Below, piece after piece: positions 8,563-17,920 of a stretch of 64,000 bases of DNA (position 1 is the stretch's first letter; each line of letters starts with the position of its first letter). This DNA comes from Erythrobacter sp. (GTDB taxonomy: Bacteria > Pseudomonadota > Alphaproteobacteria > Sphingomonadales > Sphingomonadaceae). The position numbers were made by a program, and so were the translations under genes. The stretch spans positions 1-64,000 of the forward strand of contig JAMNXO010000002.1 in assembly GCA_023653115.1 (NCBI GenBank), in the 5' to 3' direction. The notes beneath the pieces are model-generated. The model made no database searches, was not told where the DNA came from, and was given only the letters and a program-made list of their open reading frames with translations.

Positions 8563-9075
8563 ATGTCCTACGCCACCGCCGCGCTTGCCACTTACACCAA
8601 TATGCTCGGCACACTCGACACGCTCGTGGTCAAGGCGGCCGCGCATGAAAAGGGCGAGGCGCTGCTGCAGGCGCGGCTCGCAGAGGATATGTTCCCGCTC
8701 CACACGCAGATCCGCTTCACTATTGCGCAGGTGATCGTGGCGCTCGACCGGCTCGGCAGCCTTGGCCTGACGACCGATGACAGCGATATCACCTCTTTTG
8801 CCGAGGCCCGCACGCGCATCGCCGCCGCGCAGGCATTGGTTGCGGGCACCGATCCTGCCACCTGGCCGGGCGCGCATGACATGGTGGAGTTCGATCTGCC
8901 CAACGGCATGGGCTTTGTGATGCAAGCGCATGAATATTGCCGCGACTGGGCGACCCCGCAGTTCTATTTCCACCTGATGGCGGCCTATGCGATCCTCCGC
9001 ACGGAAGGCGTGGTGATCGGCAAGATCGATTATGTCGGCCACATGATGAAATATCTGAAGCAGCCCGCTGCCTGA
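8563..9075 (+). CDS. DUF1993 family protein
   Basis: A 170-residue cytoplasmic protein with the DUF1993 pattern: an N-terminal helix ending in a long spacer to RLAEDMFPLHTQIRFTIAQV, then FAEARTRIAAA, and a C-terminal EYCRDWATPQFYFHLMAAYAILR. The fold is expected to be a DinB-like four-helix bundle. The function of the family is not known. A Shine-Dalgarno sequence (ggagag) lies just before the ATG. Its stop codon overlaps the start of the DUF1275 gene, so the two are probably co-translated. Confidence 0.85.
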   Translation: MSYATAALATYTNMLGTLDTLVVKAAAHEKGEALLQARLAEDMFPLHTQIRFTIAQVIVALDRLGSLGLTTDDSDITSFAEARTRIAAAQALVAGTDPATWPGAHDMVEFDLPNGMGFVMQAHEYCRDWATPQFYFHLMAAYAILRTEGVVIGKIDYVGHMMKYLKQPAA

Positions 9076-9707
9076 TGCACCGCTATGATCCCGCCCGCCA
9101 GCGCCTCGCCTTCGGCCTTGCCGGGCTGGCGGGGCTGGTCGATGCGACCGGGTTTGTGGTGGCGGGCGGGTATTTCACCTCCTTCATGTCGGGCAACACC
9201 ACGCGGATGGGGGTGGAGCTGGTGGAGCGCCCCGCGCTGGCGCTTGCGCCGCTGGGGCTGATCGGGTGCTTTCTGACCGGCGTGGTGCTGGGGGCGCTGA
9301 TCGGGCGGCGGTTCAAGGGTCGGCACAAGCGGGTGTTGCTCGGTCTGGTAGCCGCGCTGCTTGCCACAAGCGCCGCCCTGCTCACGGCAGGCCAGCCAAT
9401 CCCCTTTCTCGGGCTTTCCGCCGCCGCGATGGGCCTCGCCAACAATATCTTCGCGCGCGATGGCGAGGTGACGGTGGGCGTCACCTACATGACCGGCGCG
9501 CTGGTGCGGTTCGGACAGGGGATTGCGGCGCGGATCAGCGGACAATCGCTCCCCGCGACGCGCGGCTATGGCTTGCTCTGGAGCGCGCTGGCGCTGGGCG
9601 CGGCGAGCGGCGGGGGCCTGTGCCTGCTCGCACCAGCCGCGGCGGCGGGGACGGCCTGCGCGGTCGCTCTTATGCTGTGGGCCTATGCCTTCCGGGTCGA
9701 GCGCTAG
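9075..9707 (+). CDS. DUF1275 family membrane protein (YoaK-like)
   Basis: A 210-residue integral membrane protein with about six hydrophobic segments. The family signature is present near the start: LAGLVDATGFVVAGGYFTSFMSGNTTRMG. This matches the YoaK/DUF1275 family of unknown transport-like function. The ATG overlaps the preceding stop codon (tgatg), which fixes the start. Its 3' end overlaps the convergent DUF167 gene by four bases. Confidence 0.85.
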   Translation: MHRYDPARQRLAFGLAGLAGLVDATGFVVAGGYFTSFMSGNTTRMGVELVERPALALAPLGLIGCFLTGVVLGALIGRRFKGRHKRVLLGLVAALLATSAALLTAGQPIPFLGLSAAAMGLANNIFARDGEVTVGVTYMTGALVRFGQGIAARISGQSLPATRGYGLLWSALALGAASGGGLCLLAPAAAAGTACAVALMLWAYAFRVER

Positions 9708-9988
9708 TCCGGCGCGACCGCGAACAGTTTCTGCCGCGAGGTCGCCCCGCGCAGTAGGGTGAGCTGCGAGCGGGAAATGCCCAACACCTCGGCGAGCAAT
9801 GCGATCACGGCATCATTCGCCGCGCCCTTGTCCGCCGGGGCGCGGACCTTCACCAGCACCGCATCATCGGCAAGCGTCACCGCTTCCTCGCGCGCGCCTG
9901 GAGTCACCTTGACGGCAAGACGCCCGCCCGGGTCGATCCGGGCGCGCAACAAGGCGGCATCGGGGAGGTGGGCGGGAGCCCGCGCCAT
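9704..9988 (-). CDS. DUF167 family protein (YggU-like)
   Basis: A 94-residue protein with the DUF167 pattern: RIDPGGRLAVKVTPGAREEAV at the start, VKVRAPADKGAANDAVIALLAEVLGI in the middle and LLRGATSRQKLFAV at the end. The family is conserved across bacteria and eukaryotes and has no settled function. It lies 12 bases downstream of the gamma carbonic anhydrase gene on the same strand and may be the last gene of the hemB-GNAT-carbonic anhydrase run. Confidence 0.88.
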   Translation of the reverse strand: MARAPAHLPDAALLRARIDPGGRLAVKVTPGAREEAVTLADDAVLVKVRAPADKGAANDAVIALLAEVLGISRSQLTLLRGATSRQKLFAVAPD

Positions 9989-10000
9989 TATCCCCCCGCA

Positions 10001-10567
10001 CTACGCAAGCGCAGCCGCCACCGCTTCGGCATGGGCCTTGGCGTTCTCGGCATAGTGCATCACGCCCACGCGCATGCCGGCAATCGCCGCGTCGCCCAGT
10101 TCCTTCATCTTCACCGCCGGACGCCCCGCCCACAGCTCGCGCGCGCCCATCACCTTGCGCTCGGTCAGCATCGCGCCCGCGGCGAGCATCGCGTCAGAGC
10201 CGATCACCGCCTTGTTCATCACAATCGCGCCGAGGCCGACAAAGCCGCGATCATGGATCGTGCAGCCGTGAACCATCGCCATGTGGCCGATCAGCACATC
10301 ATCACCGATCACCAGCGGGCAGCCCTCGGGATCGCCCGGGCGCGGCGGATCGCAGTGGAGCACGCTTCCATCCTGCACATTGGTGCGCTCGCCGATGCGG
10401 ATGCTGAACACGTCGGCGCGCAGCACGCAATTGTACCAGATCGAGCTTCCCGCCCCGATCACCACATCGCCGATGATGGTGCAGCCGGGCGCGATGAAGG
10501 CGCTTTCGTGAATCACGGGCGTCTTGCCGTGGATCGGGATGATGTTTACCCCCGGGCGTGTCGTCAT
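10001..10567 (-). CDS. gamma carbonic anhydrase family protein
   Basis: Left-handed beta-helix protein of 188 residues built of hexapeptide repeats (IIGDVVIGAGSSIWYNCVLRAD, then VIGDDVLIGHMAMVHGCTI). The histidines in VLHCD and IGHMAMVH are in the positions of the zinc ligands of the Cam/YrdA/PaaY family. Members are trimeric; some hydrate CO2, others are inactive or act in complex I assembly, so activity is not proven. The ATG at 10567 overlaps the stop of the GNAT gene (atga), making it part of that operon. Confidence 0.88.
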   Translation of the reverse strand: MTTRPGVNIIPIHGKTPVIHESAFIAPGCTIIGDVVIGAGSSIWYNCVLRADVFSIRIGERTNVQDGSVLHCDPPRPGDPEGCPLVIGDDVLIGHMAMVHGCTIHDRGFVGLGAIVMNKAVIGSDAMLAAGAMLTERKVMGARELWAGRPAVKMKELGDAAIAGMRVGVMHYAENAKAHAEAVAAALA

Positions 10568-11112
10568 GGCAGGGCCTCCCATTGGTCGCGCGTGATCATG
10601 TATTGGATAATCGGATCAGGTTCAGCCGGATCGCGGAAATCGAGGTCTGCGCGGCGCGTCATCCCGAGCTTTTCCATCAGCCGCCAGCTGCCCAGATTGG
10701 CCTCGCAGGTCAAGGCGGCGATCTGCGGCGCGCCGTGGGCGGAAAAGCCCCAGTCCACCACCGCGCGCATGGCCTCGTGCGCATAGCCCCGGCGCCAGCG
10801 ATCCTCGCGCACCAGCCAGCCGATCTCGAAATCCTGCGGGTTGGGCGCGAGCGGGTGCGCAACCCGGCGCAATCCGCAGTGGCCGACCAGTTCGCCGCTA
10901 TCGCGCTCTTCCATGATCATGAAGCCGTAGCCCTCGGCCGCGAAACTCTCCCGCGAGGCCGCGTGCTTGGCGGCGATCACGGCGCGCGGCTGGACTCCGC
11001 CCAGATGCTGCATCACCGCCGGCGTGTTGAGCAGTGCAAGATGCAGCTCAAGATCGTCCTCGCGGATCTGCCGCAGCACCAGCCGGGGGGTTACGAGAAC
11101 CGCCTCACCCAT
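10564..11112 (-). CDS. GNAT family N-acetyltransferase, RimJ/RimL-like
   Basis: A 182-residue acetyltransferase of the RimJ/RimL branch. It begins VTPRLVLRQIREDDLELHL, contains GELVGHCGLRRV and the acetyl-CoA loop REDRWRRGYAHEAMRAVVDWGF, and ends with ANLGSWRLMEKLGM, the usual Asn and Ser/Arg segment of these enzymes. The substrate could be a ribosomal protein N-terminus or a small amine; it cannot be told from sequence. Its start overlaps the 3' end of hemB, so both are probably on one transcript. Confidence 0.88.
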   Translation of the reverse strand: MGEAVLVTPRLVLRQIREDDLELHLALLNTPAVMQHLGGVQPRAVIAAKHAASRESFAAEGYGFMIMEERDSGELVGHCGLRRVAHPLAPNPQDFEIGWLVREDRWRRGYAHEAMRAVVDWGFSAHGAPQIAALTCEANLGSWRLMEKLGMTRRADLDFRDPAEPDPIIQYMITRDQWEALP

Positions 11113-12100
11113 TCAGCAGGCGGGCGACGTGCGCGGCGTGATAGGTGAGGATGCCGCTGCACCCTGCGCGCTTGAAGGCGATCAGCTTTTCCAGCACCAG
11201 TGCATCGCGGTCCCCGATCCCGGCGGCCTGCGCGGCCTCGATCATCGCGTATTCGCCGCTCACCTGATAGGCGAACACCGGCACATCGAAGCGCTGCTTC
11301 ACCCGGTAGATGATGTCGAGATAGGCGAGGCCGGGCTTCACCATCACCGAATCCGCGCCCTCGGCAATGTCGAGCGCGACTTCGCGCATGGCCTCGTCGG
11401 CATTGGCCGGGTCCATCTGGTAGGCTTTCTTGTCGCCCTTGAGCAGCCCGCCGCTGCCCACCGCATCGCGGAACGGCCCGTAGAAGGCGCTGGCATACTT
11501 GGCGGCGTAGGACATGATCTGCACGTTCGGATGCCCGTTCATCTCCAGCGCCATGCGGATCGCGTGAATGCGGCCGTCCATCATGTCGCTGGGGGCGATG
11601 ATGTCCGCGCCGGCGTTCGCCTGGTTGACCGCCTGATCCACCAGCATCGCGACCGTTGCGTCGTTGACGACATAGCCCGCGTCGTTGACCAGCCCGTCCT
11701 GTCCGTGGCTGGTATAGGGATCGAGCGCCACGTCGGTCAGCACCCCGATGGAGTCGCCGCAGGCATCCTTGATCGCGCGGATCGCCTGACACATCAGGTT
11801 ATCGGGATTATGCGCCTCGGCGCCGTCGTCGCTGCGCAGCTCGCGCGGGGTGTTGGGAAACAGCGCCACGACCGGAATGCCAAGGTCTACCGCCTCTTTC
11901 GCGCGCGCCACAATCCCGTCGACCGACCAGCGCGAGACGCCGGGCAAGGTCGCAATCGGTTCCTCCACGCCTGTCCCCGAGGTGACGAACAGCGGCCAGA
12001 TTAGGTCAGCGGGGGTGAGCACCGTCTCGCGGTGGAGCGCGCGGCTCCAGCCGGTGGCACGGGTGCGACGCAGGCGGGTGTTGGGATAGCTTCCAGTCAT
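11105..12100 (-). CDS. hemB: delta-aminolevulinic acid dehydratase (porphobilinogen synthase)
   Basis: Condenses two aminolevulinate molecules to porphobilinogen in heme synthesis. The 331-residue length is standard. The two active-site lysines lie in SYAAKYASAFYGPF and VMVKPGLAYLD. At the metal site the sequence reads DVALDPYTSHGQDG, where zinc-type enzymes have cysteines; the aspartates mark the magnesium-dependent, zinc-free type common in alphaproteobacteria. hemE and a hemJ-like gene occur elsewhere in this window, so heme genes are scattered rather than clustered. Confidence 0.97.
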   Translation of the reverse strand: MTGSYPNTRLRRTRATGWSRALHRETVLTPADLIWPLFVTSGTGVEEPIATLPGVSRWSVDGIVARAKEAVDLGIPVVALFPNTPRELRSDDGAEAHNPDNLMCQAIRAIKDACGDSIGVLTDVALDPYTSHGQDGLVNDAGYVVNDATVAMLVDQAVNQANAGADIIAPSDMMDGRIHAIRMALEMNGHPNVQIMSYAAKYASAFYGPFRDAVGSGGLLKGDKKAYQMDPANADEAMREVALDIAEGADSVMVKPGLAYLDIIYRVKQRFDVPVFAYQVSGEYAMIEAAQAAGIGDRDALVLEKLIAFKRAGCSGILTYHAAHVARLLNG

Positions 12101-12143
12101 GGCCTGAGGTTTAGGCGCAATCGCGCAGCCACGACAAGCGCTG

Positions 12144-13925
12144 TTAGAGCGAACCGGCCAAACCGCCGCCCGCCTTGCGGGCTGCCATATCCACCTTTTC
12201 GATCTCGCGCTCCGGCTCCTTGGCTTCGGTCGGCAGCGGAGCGAGATCCTCCAGCGCCTTGCCGACCTCGATTTCCTTCAGGCGCAGCAGCTGGCGGCGG
12301 AAATCGATCAGTTCGGTGCCATTGAGTTCGGCGCGGTTGACGAAGGCGACGCTCGACGGATTGATCACCCGCCCGCCGCGATACATTTCGTAATGGAGGT
12401 GCGGGCCGGTCGAGAGGCCGGACGAGCCGACATAGCCGATCACCTGGCCGCGGCGCACCTGCTGGCCGGGGCGCACCGCCATCGCGCTCATGTGGCAATA
12501 GCGGGTGGTGAGGCCGCTGCCATGCTCCAGCCGCACCGCGATGCCGCAGCCGCCCGAGCGACCGGCCGAGCTGACGCGGCCATCCGAAACGGCCACAATC
12601 GGGGTGCCGTAACGCGCCTTGAAGTCGATCCCGGCGTGCATCCGGCGATAGCCGAGGATCGGGTGACGGCGCATCCCGAAGCCCGAGGTCACCGCCCCCG
12701 GCACCGGTGCCAGCAGCCCGCGGCGCTGTTCGCCCACGCCCGAGGCTTCGAAGAAGCGGTCTTCCTTGCCCCAGCGCATCAGCTGGGTGCGCGGCTTGCC
12801 CGAGCGATCGACCCCGGCATAGAGCAGCTTGCCCGCCTGCCGCTCGCCCGTGGCGGCGCGGCGATAGGCGACGATGATGTCGAATTCGTCGCTGGAGCGA
12901 ACGTCGCGCTCCATATCGACCTGCGCATTGAGCGCCTTGAGATATTCCTGCACCGCGCTGGCCGGGACGCCCGCCTGCCGCATCGAGCGGTAGAGGCTGG
13001 AGCCGACCGTGCCGCGCACCCGCAGCGGGGTTTCATCCACGCGGATGATGTTGCGCTTCAAGGCCAGCGGGCCATTGGGGATGATCGGCGTGCCATCCTC
13101 GGCGGTTTCGCCCACGCCGGGGCGGGTCAGTTCCAGCTCGAGATCGAAGCGCGCACGGAAGGCGAGGCTGTCGAGCGGGCGCGGCTGGCCGGGCGCGGGG
13201 CGGCGGCCGAGCAGCACGTCCATCTGCGTCCCCGGCGCAATCTCGCCGAGCGCAACCGCCTGCCCGACCAGCGCCGAGGCGCGATCAATGTCTCCCGAAG
13301 ACACGCCCGCACGGCGCAGCATGGTGACAAAGCTGTCCCCCGGCGCGAGCGTAACGACCAGCTGGATCTGCGGCCGCTCGGGCGCGCTCTTCAGCGGGAT
13401 CACCTGGGCGGTCGGCCCCATGCGGCGGCCGCTATCCGCGCCCAGCGCCAGCGGCAGGATCATCTGGCTGCGCAATTCGCTGCGCACCGCATCGTCCTGC
13501 GGCATCGCGGGGCGGGCTTCCAAGGGGGTGAGATCCGGCCAGAACGCCAGCGCCACCGCGCCAAGGCCGACCATGGTGCCCAGCCCGCGGAACCAGCGGC
13601 GGCTGCCGATATCCTCGGCCAGATCGGGCGCGAGATCGAGGCTGTCAAACCAGCGCGAGGCGGCGAGCCTCCATTCGTCATAACGCTCGCCCAGCCCGCT
13701 GACCCGCGCGAGCACGCGGCGTTTGGCCTTCTGCGCCTTAGACGGCGGGGCCATTTTCTTGGAATTGCGCAGATAGGGTAGCAGGTCGCGCGCGGTTTCG
13801 GGGTCGATCGCGGCGGGGAGCACAGGAACCGGAACGGGCACCAGCGCACGCCCTTGCGCACCCTCGTGCGAGCCGCCCTCTGCCTCGGGCAGATCATCCG
13901 GATTGCGCGCGTGATCCAACATCAT
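12144..13925 (-). CDS. M23 family metallopeptidase (murein DD-endopeptidase type)
   Basis: Membrane-anchored peptidoglycan endopeptidase of about 593 residues. A single transmembrane segment (GTMVGLGAVALAFWP, near residue 115) follows a cytoplasmic, Pro/Lys-rich head. The periplasmic part has an OapA/LysM-like region (LAPGDSFVTMLRRAGV) and ends with the catalytic domain: HAGIDFKARYGTPI (HxxxD zinc ligands) and GPHLHYE (HxH). The longest reading starts at 13955, but the ATG at 13925 (with ggggca just upstream) is a more likely start. It is a candidate for cell-wall remodelling during growth or division. Confidence 0.88.
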   Translation of the reverse strand: MMLDHARNPDDLPEAEGGSHEGAQGRALVPVPVPVLPAAIDPETARDLLPYLRNSKKMAPPSKAQKAKRRVLARVSGLGERYDEWRLAASRWFDSLDLAPDLAEDIGSRRWFRGLGTMVGLGAVALAFWPDLTPLEARPAMPQDDAVRSELRSQMILPLALGADSGRRMGPTAQVIPLKSAPERPQIQLVVTLAPGDSFVTMLRRAGVSSGDIDRASALVGQAVALGEIAPGTQMDVLLGRRPAPGQPRPLDSLAFRARFDLELELTRPGVGETAEDGTPIIPNGPLALKRNIIRVDETPLRVRGTVGSSLYRSMRQAGVPASAVQEYLKALNAQVDMERDVRSSDEFDIIVAYRRAATGERQAGKLLYAGVDRSGKPRTQLMRWGKEDRFFEASGVGEQRRGLLAPVPGAVTSGFGMRRHPILGYRRMHAGIDFKARYGTPIVAVSDGRVSSAGRSGGCGIAVRLEHGSGLTTRYCHMSAMAVRPGQQVRRGQVIGYVGSSGLSTGPHLHYEMYRGGRVINPSSVAFVNRAELNGTELIDFRRQLLRLKEIEVGKALEDLAPLPTEAKEPEREIEKVDMAARKAGGGLAGSL

Positions 13926-14118
13926 TGCCCCGAGAGCCGCACCCCTTGGGCGCAAAACTGGCCCGTCCTTGTCGCATTTCTTTGCCCGATCAAAGTAAAT
14001 CCGGCGTTAACCAGCGATCAATTGTGTCCCCGGTGCGATAAGGCGTTACGCTTATGCGCCACAAGAGGTCGCGGGCAGCCTTGCTCCGTGTGGCCAAGCC
14101 TGCAACAACTCCGCCATC

Positions 14119-16908
14119 GTGACCGTCCCCCCGCATTCCCGCTCTGCTTCTGACCGTGATGAACGCGTGCGCGCGGTGCTGGGGCCGACCAACACCGGCA
14201 AGACCCACCTCGCGATCGAACGGATGTGCGGCCATTCCAGCGGCATGATGGGCTTCCCGCTGCGCTTGCTGGCGCGCGAGGTCTATGACCGGGTGCGCGC
14301 GATCAAGGGTGACAAGCAGGTCGCGCTGATCACCGGCGAGGAGCGGATCGAGCCGCCTGAAGCGCGTTATTTCCTCTGCACCGCCGAGGCCATGCCGCGC
14401 ACGGTGGGCGAACACGCCTTTGTCGCCATCGACGAGGCGCAGCTGGGCGCGGATCCCGAACGCGGGCATATCTTCACTGACCGGCTGATGCACGCACGCG
14501 GCCGCGAGGAGACGATGATCCTCGGCTCGGCCACACTGGAACCGATGGTCAAGGCGCTGATCCCCAAGGCCGAGATCACCACTCGCCCGCGCTTCTCCAC
14601 ATTGAGCCATGCCGGGGTGTGCAAGCTCTCGCGCCTGCCCAAACGCAGCGCGGTGGTCGCCTTCTCGATCGAGCAGGTCTACGCCATGGCCGAGGCGCTG
14701 CGGCGCTTCCGCGGGGGCGCTGCTGTGGTGATGGGGGCGCTCTCGCCCGAGACCCGCAACAAACAGGTCGCCATGTTCCAGTCGGGCGAGGTCGATTACA
14801 TCGTCGCCACCGATGCGATCGGCATGGGGCTCAACCTCGATCTCGATCATGTGGCATTCGCGGCGCTCACCAAGTTCGATGGGCGGCGCAAGCGGCGGCT
14901 CACCCCGTCGGAGATGGCGCAGATCGCCGGCCGCGCCGGGCGGCACCAGCGCGATGGCACCTTCGGCACGCTCTCGGGCACCGGCAAGGGCGATGCGGGC
15001 GAGCCCCTCGCCTTCACCGACGAGGAAGTCTACGCGATCGAGGAGCACAAGTTCGCGCCGCTGACCCACCTGTTCTGGCGCGATGCCGATCCGCGGTTTG
15101 ACAGTTTGCCCGCCTTGATCGCCGATCTCGAAGCGCGGCCAAATCATGCGGTTCTGCGCGCCGCGCCCGAGGCGATCGACATGGCGGTGCTGCGGCGCCT
15201 GTCGGAGGATTCGATCGCGCAATCGGTGCGCGGGGCGGGGTCGGTCAGGCGCTTCTGGGAGGCGTGTTCACTCCCCGACTTCCGCAATCTCGGGGTGGAG
15301 CAGCACGCGCGCTTTGTGGCGCGGCTGTGGGAGGACTTGTGCCAGGGTTATCTCGGCGCGGATTTCGTCACCGCACGCATCGCCGAGCTTGACCGGATGC
15401 AAGGCGACATCGACACGCTGCAAGGGCGGATCGCGGCGATTCGCAGCTGGGCTTACATCTGCCAGCGGCCCGATTGGGTGCTGGCACGCGACGAAATGGC
15501 AGCGCGGGCGCGCGCGGTCGAGGCGAAGCTTTCGGATGCGCTGCACGCGCGGCTGACCGAGCGCTTCGTCAACCGGAGGACGACTCTCTTGATGAAATCG
15601 CTGGGGCAGGACGCATCTGCGCTGCCCGTGACACTCGAACCCGATGGCCATCTCTCCGTGGAGGGCGAAAGCATCGGCCGGCTGGAGGGCTTCCGCTTCC
15701 ATGTCGATCCGGCAGCCGGCGTGGCTGACCGGCGGATGCTGCTGGCTGCTGGCGAAAAGGCGCTGCCCGCGCTGCTGGCGCAAAGGGCCGAGTGGCTGCT
15801 GACGCAAGGGCTGGGCGAGCTGGAGATTTCCGGCGGCGCGATCCGCTGGCAAGGCCGGGCGTTGGCGGACATCACCTTCCCGGGCCATGTCGGCGCAGGC
15901 AATTTCGGCACGCCCCGCCTCGCGCTGACCCGCGATCTGGCGCTGCTGACCGAGGCCTCGCGCGCGAGCCTTGAGACTGGCTTGGCGGCCTGGCTCGATG
16001 CCCAGCTCGAACCGCTCGAACCCTTGCGCAAACTGGCCGAAGCCGCGCGCGATCCCGAGGCCGGATCACAGGCGCGCGCGCTGATCATCACGCTGATCGA
16101 GGCGCGCGGGGTGATTTCGCGCGAGGAAGCCGGGCTCGAACACCTGCCCAAGGAAATGCGCCCCTATCTGCGCAAGCTGGGTGTGACCTTCGGGGCGCTG
16201 GACATCTTCGCCGCCGGTCTGCTCAAGCCCGCGCCGCGCCGCTTGCTGCACGCGCTCGGGCTTGATCTGCGCCCGCTGCAGGAGGCGATGCTGCCGGTGC
16301 TGGCCGAAGGTGGCTGGGCCAAGGGGCGGCTGCCGGCCGGATACCGCTTCGCCGGGTCGCAGGCGATCCGGGTCGATCTGGCCGAGAAGATCCTGCGCGC
16401 GGCTTTCGATGCCCGCGCGGCGATGACAGCGGCCCATCCCAAGGAGCGTAACCGCGCCTTCCGGGTCGATCTGGCGCTGGCGGTGTCGGTCGGGCTGGAG
16501 GCAGACAATGCCCGCCGCCTGCTCGGCAGCGCGGGTTTCCGTTGTGACCGGGCGCGCACCCTGCCCGAAGGCGCGCAAGGTGCGCCCGCGCCCGATCGCT
16601 GGCACTGGCGTCCGCGCCGTCCCGGCGAAGCGCAGGACAAGCGCGGCGACCGGCGCCCCGGCGCACGGGATGCGCGTCAGCCCAACCAGCGCGCCCCGCG
16701 CGAGGCCAAGCCCGCAGGCGAAGGCACCGGGGAACGCGGGGGAGAACGTAAGGGCCGTCCCGAAGGAACCGGCAAGCCCGGCGGCAAACGCGATGCCAAG
16801 CACGATCGCCGCCCCCCGCGCGAGCCGCGGGCCGCGCCCAAGCCCGATACCGGCCCCGCACGCGCCGGCGGTGCCTTCGACAAGCTGGCGGACCTGCTCA
16901 AGGGATGA
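14119..16908 (+). CDS. SUV3-like ATP-dependent RNA helicase
   Basis: Superfamily 2 helicase of 929 residues starting at a GTG. Walker A is GPTNTGKTHLA (about 22-32) and Walker B is VAIDEAQLG; motif III is ILGSATLEP, and the C-terminal helicase domain has VATDAIGMGLNLDLDHV and AGRAGRHQRDG. This matches the alphaproteobacterial relatives of mitochondrial SUV3, an RNA-degradation helicase. The last 120 residues are a low-complexity Arg/Pro/Gly-rich basic tail, likely disordered and RNA-binding. The gene overlaps the S4-domain gene and heads the conserved helicase-S4-fdxA-carD block. Confidence 0.88.
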   Translation: MTVPPHSRSASDRDERVRAVLGPTNTGKTHLAIERMCGHSSGMMGFPLRLLAREVYDRVRAIKGDKQVALITGEERIEPPEARYFLCTAEAMPRTVGEHAFVAIDEAQLGADPERGHIFTDRLMHARGREETMILGSATLEPMVKALIPKAEITTRPRFSTLSHAGVCKLSRLPKRSAVVAFSIEQVYAMAEALRRFRGGAAVVMGALSPETRNKQVAMFQSGEVDYIVATDAIGMGLNLDLDHVAFAALTKFDGRRKRRLTPSEMAQIAGRAGRHQRDGTFGTLSGTGKGDAGEPLAFTDEEVYAIEEHKFAPLTHLFWRDADPRFDSLPALIADLEARPNHAVLRAAPEAIDMAVLRRLSEDSIAQSVRGAGSVRRFWEACSLPDFRNLGVEQHARFVARLWEDLCQGYLGADFVTARIAELDRMQGDIDTLQGRIAAIRSWAYICQRPDWVLARDEMAARARAVEAKLSDALHARLTERFVNRRTTLLMKSLGQDASALPVTLEPDGHLSVEGESIGRLEGFRFHVDPAAGVADRRMLLAAGEKALPALLAQRAEWLLTQGLGELEISGGAIRWQGRALADITFPGHVGAGNFGTPRLALTRDLALLTEASRASLETGLAAWLDAQLEPLEPLRKLAEAARDPEAGSQARALIITLIEARGVISREEAGLEHLPKEMRPYLRKLGVTFGALDIFAAGLLKPAPRRLLHALGLDLRPLQEAMLPVLAEGGWAKGRLPAGYRFAGSQAIRVDLAEKILRAAFDARAAMTAAHPKERNRAFRVDLALAVSVGLEADNARRLLGSAGFRCDRARTLPEGAQGAPAPDRWHWRPRRPGEAQDKRGDRRPGARDARQPNQRAPREAKPAGEGTGERGGERKGRPEGTGKPGGKRDAKHDRRPPREPRAAPKPDTGPARAGGAFDKLADLLKG

Positions 16909-17312
16909 GCGCAGGCGGGCAGGCCGATGCGCGCGGTTCGGTCCGGATCGACCGGCTGCTCGTCTATCTCCGCTTTGCCCGCACCCGCTCCGCCGCCGAT
17001 GCGCTGATTGCCGGCCACGCCCTCAGGCGCAACCGCAAGCACGTGCTGCGCGGGGCCGAACAGGCGCGGATCGGCGATGTGCTGACCCTGGCAACCGGCG
17101 ACGGGGTGCGGGTGATCGAGCTGCTCGCCATCCCGCAGCGGCGCGAGTCGCCCGCCGTGGCGCGGTCCCACTATCGTGAGGTTGACGCTTTTAGTGAGGT
17201 TGACGGGGGCGGACTTGACCGTAAAGGGCAAATGACCATAGCAGCGTCGCCTCTCACTGCGGGCATGGCGCCCGACGATCCCGAAGAAACGCATCTGAAA
17301 GAGCCGCAATGA
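16905..17312 (+). CDS. S4 domain RNA-binding protein (Hsp15-like)
   Basis: A 135-residue protein with an S4 RNA-binding domain in its first half: [36 protein letters not shown]. This is the arrangement of Hsp15, which rescues stalled large ribosomal subunits in E. coli. The second half, after about residue 80, is unlike the S4 family and probably flexible. Its start overlaps the helicase stop and its own stop overlaps the fdxA start (atga), so the three genes are tightly coupled. Confidence 0.85.
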   Translation: MSAGGQADARGSVRIDRLLVYLRFARTRSAADALIAGHALRRNRKHVLRGAEQARIGDVLTLATGDGVRVIELLAIPQRRESPAVARSHYREVDAFSEVDGGGLDRKGQMTIAASPLTAGMAPDDPEETHLKEPQ

Positions 17313-17647
17313 CTTACGTCGTCACCGAAGACTGCATCAAGTGCAAGTACACCGATTGCGTGGAAGTGTGCCCGGTCGATTGCTTCTACGAAGGCGAGAA
17401 CATGCTGGTGATCAACCCCAGCGAATGCATCGATTGCGGCGTGTGCGAACCGGAATGCCCGGCCGAGGCGATTCTGCCCGATACCGAGGACGGCCTGGAA
17501 AAGTGGCTCGAGCTCAACACCCAGTATTCCGCGCTCTGGCCCAACATCACCAGCCAGAAGTCTCCGCCCGAAGATGCCGACGCGCATAAGGGCGAGACCG
17601 ACAAGTTCGAGAAGTATTTCAGCGAGCAGCCGGGCGAAGGCGACTGA
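17309..17647 (+). CDS. fdxA: 7Fe-8S ferredoxin FdxA
   Basis: A 112-residue ferredoxin carrying one 3Fe-4S and one 4Fe-4S cluster. The cysteines appear as [17 protein letters not shown] near the N-terminus and [15 protein letters not shown] in the second motif, followed by the typical long C-terminal helix of alphaproteobacterial FdxA. It carries electrons in the cytoplasm; the specific partner is not known from context. Its start codon overlaps the stop of the S4 gene. The same gene order (S4-fdxA-carD) is common in the class. Confidence 0.96.
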   Translation: MTYVVTEDCIKCKYTDCVEVCPVDCFYEGENMLVINPSECIDCGVCEPECPAEAILPDTEDGLEKWLELNTQYSALWPNITSQKSPPEDADAHKGETDKFEKYFSEQPGEGD

Positions 17648-17726
17648 TTTTGCCTGTGAAGCCGCGTGCCTGCAAAGATTGGCAGGTGCGCGCAATCGCC
17701 GACTCGCAATTTTGTTGCCGGTATGC

Positions 17727-17734
17727 TATATAAT
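17727..17734 (+). promoter_or_regulatory. probable -10 region of the carD promoter
   Basis: In the 273-base gap between fdxA and carD the sequence tgctatataat contains a perfect TATAAT (17729-17734) and an extended TG upstream (17724-17725). No good -35 hexamer is evident. The leader down to the carD ATG would be about 180 bases and is GC-rich. A separate promoter would let carD be expressed independently of the helicase-S4-fdxA unit. Confidence 0.45.
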
Positions 17735-17920
17735 ACCCAGACCGTGTCGGCCCGGGCGATTGCCGGGGCGCGGCGCAGGCGTTGAAACCAGGAAGGCCGC
17801 CCACCAGCAACCCCCATCGGATGATCCGTTCCCGGCGCTTTGTCTCCCCCGAGACAGGGTCGCGCCGCCGGGATGATTGTCCCTCTCACCTTGCTGGATG
17901 GCCCACAGAAAGGAACTTGC

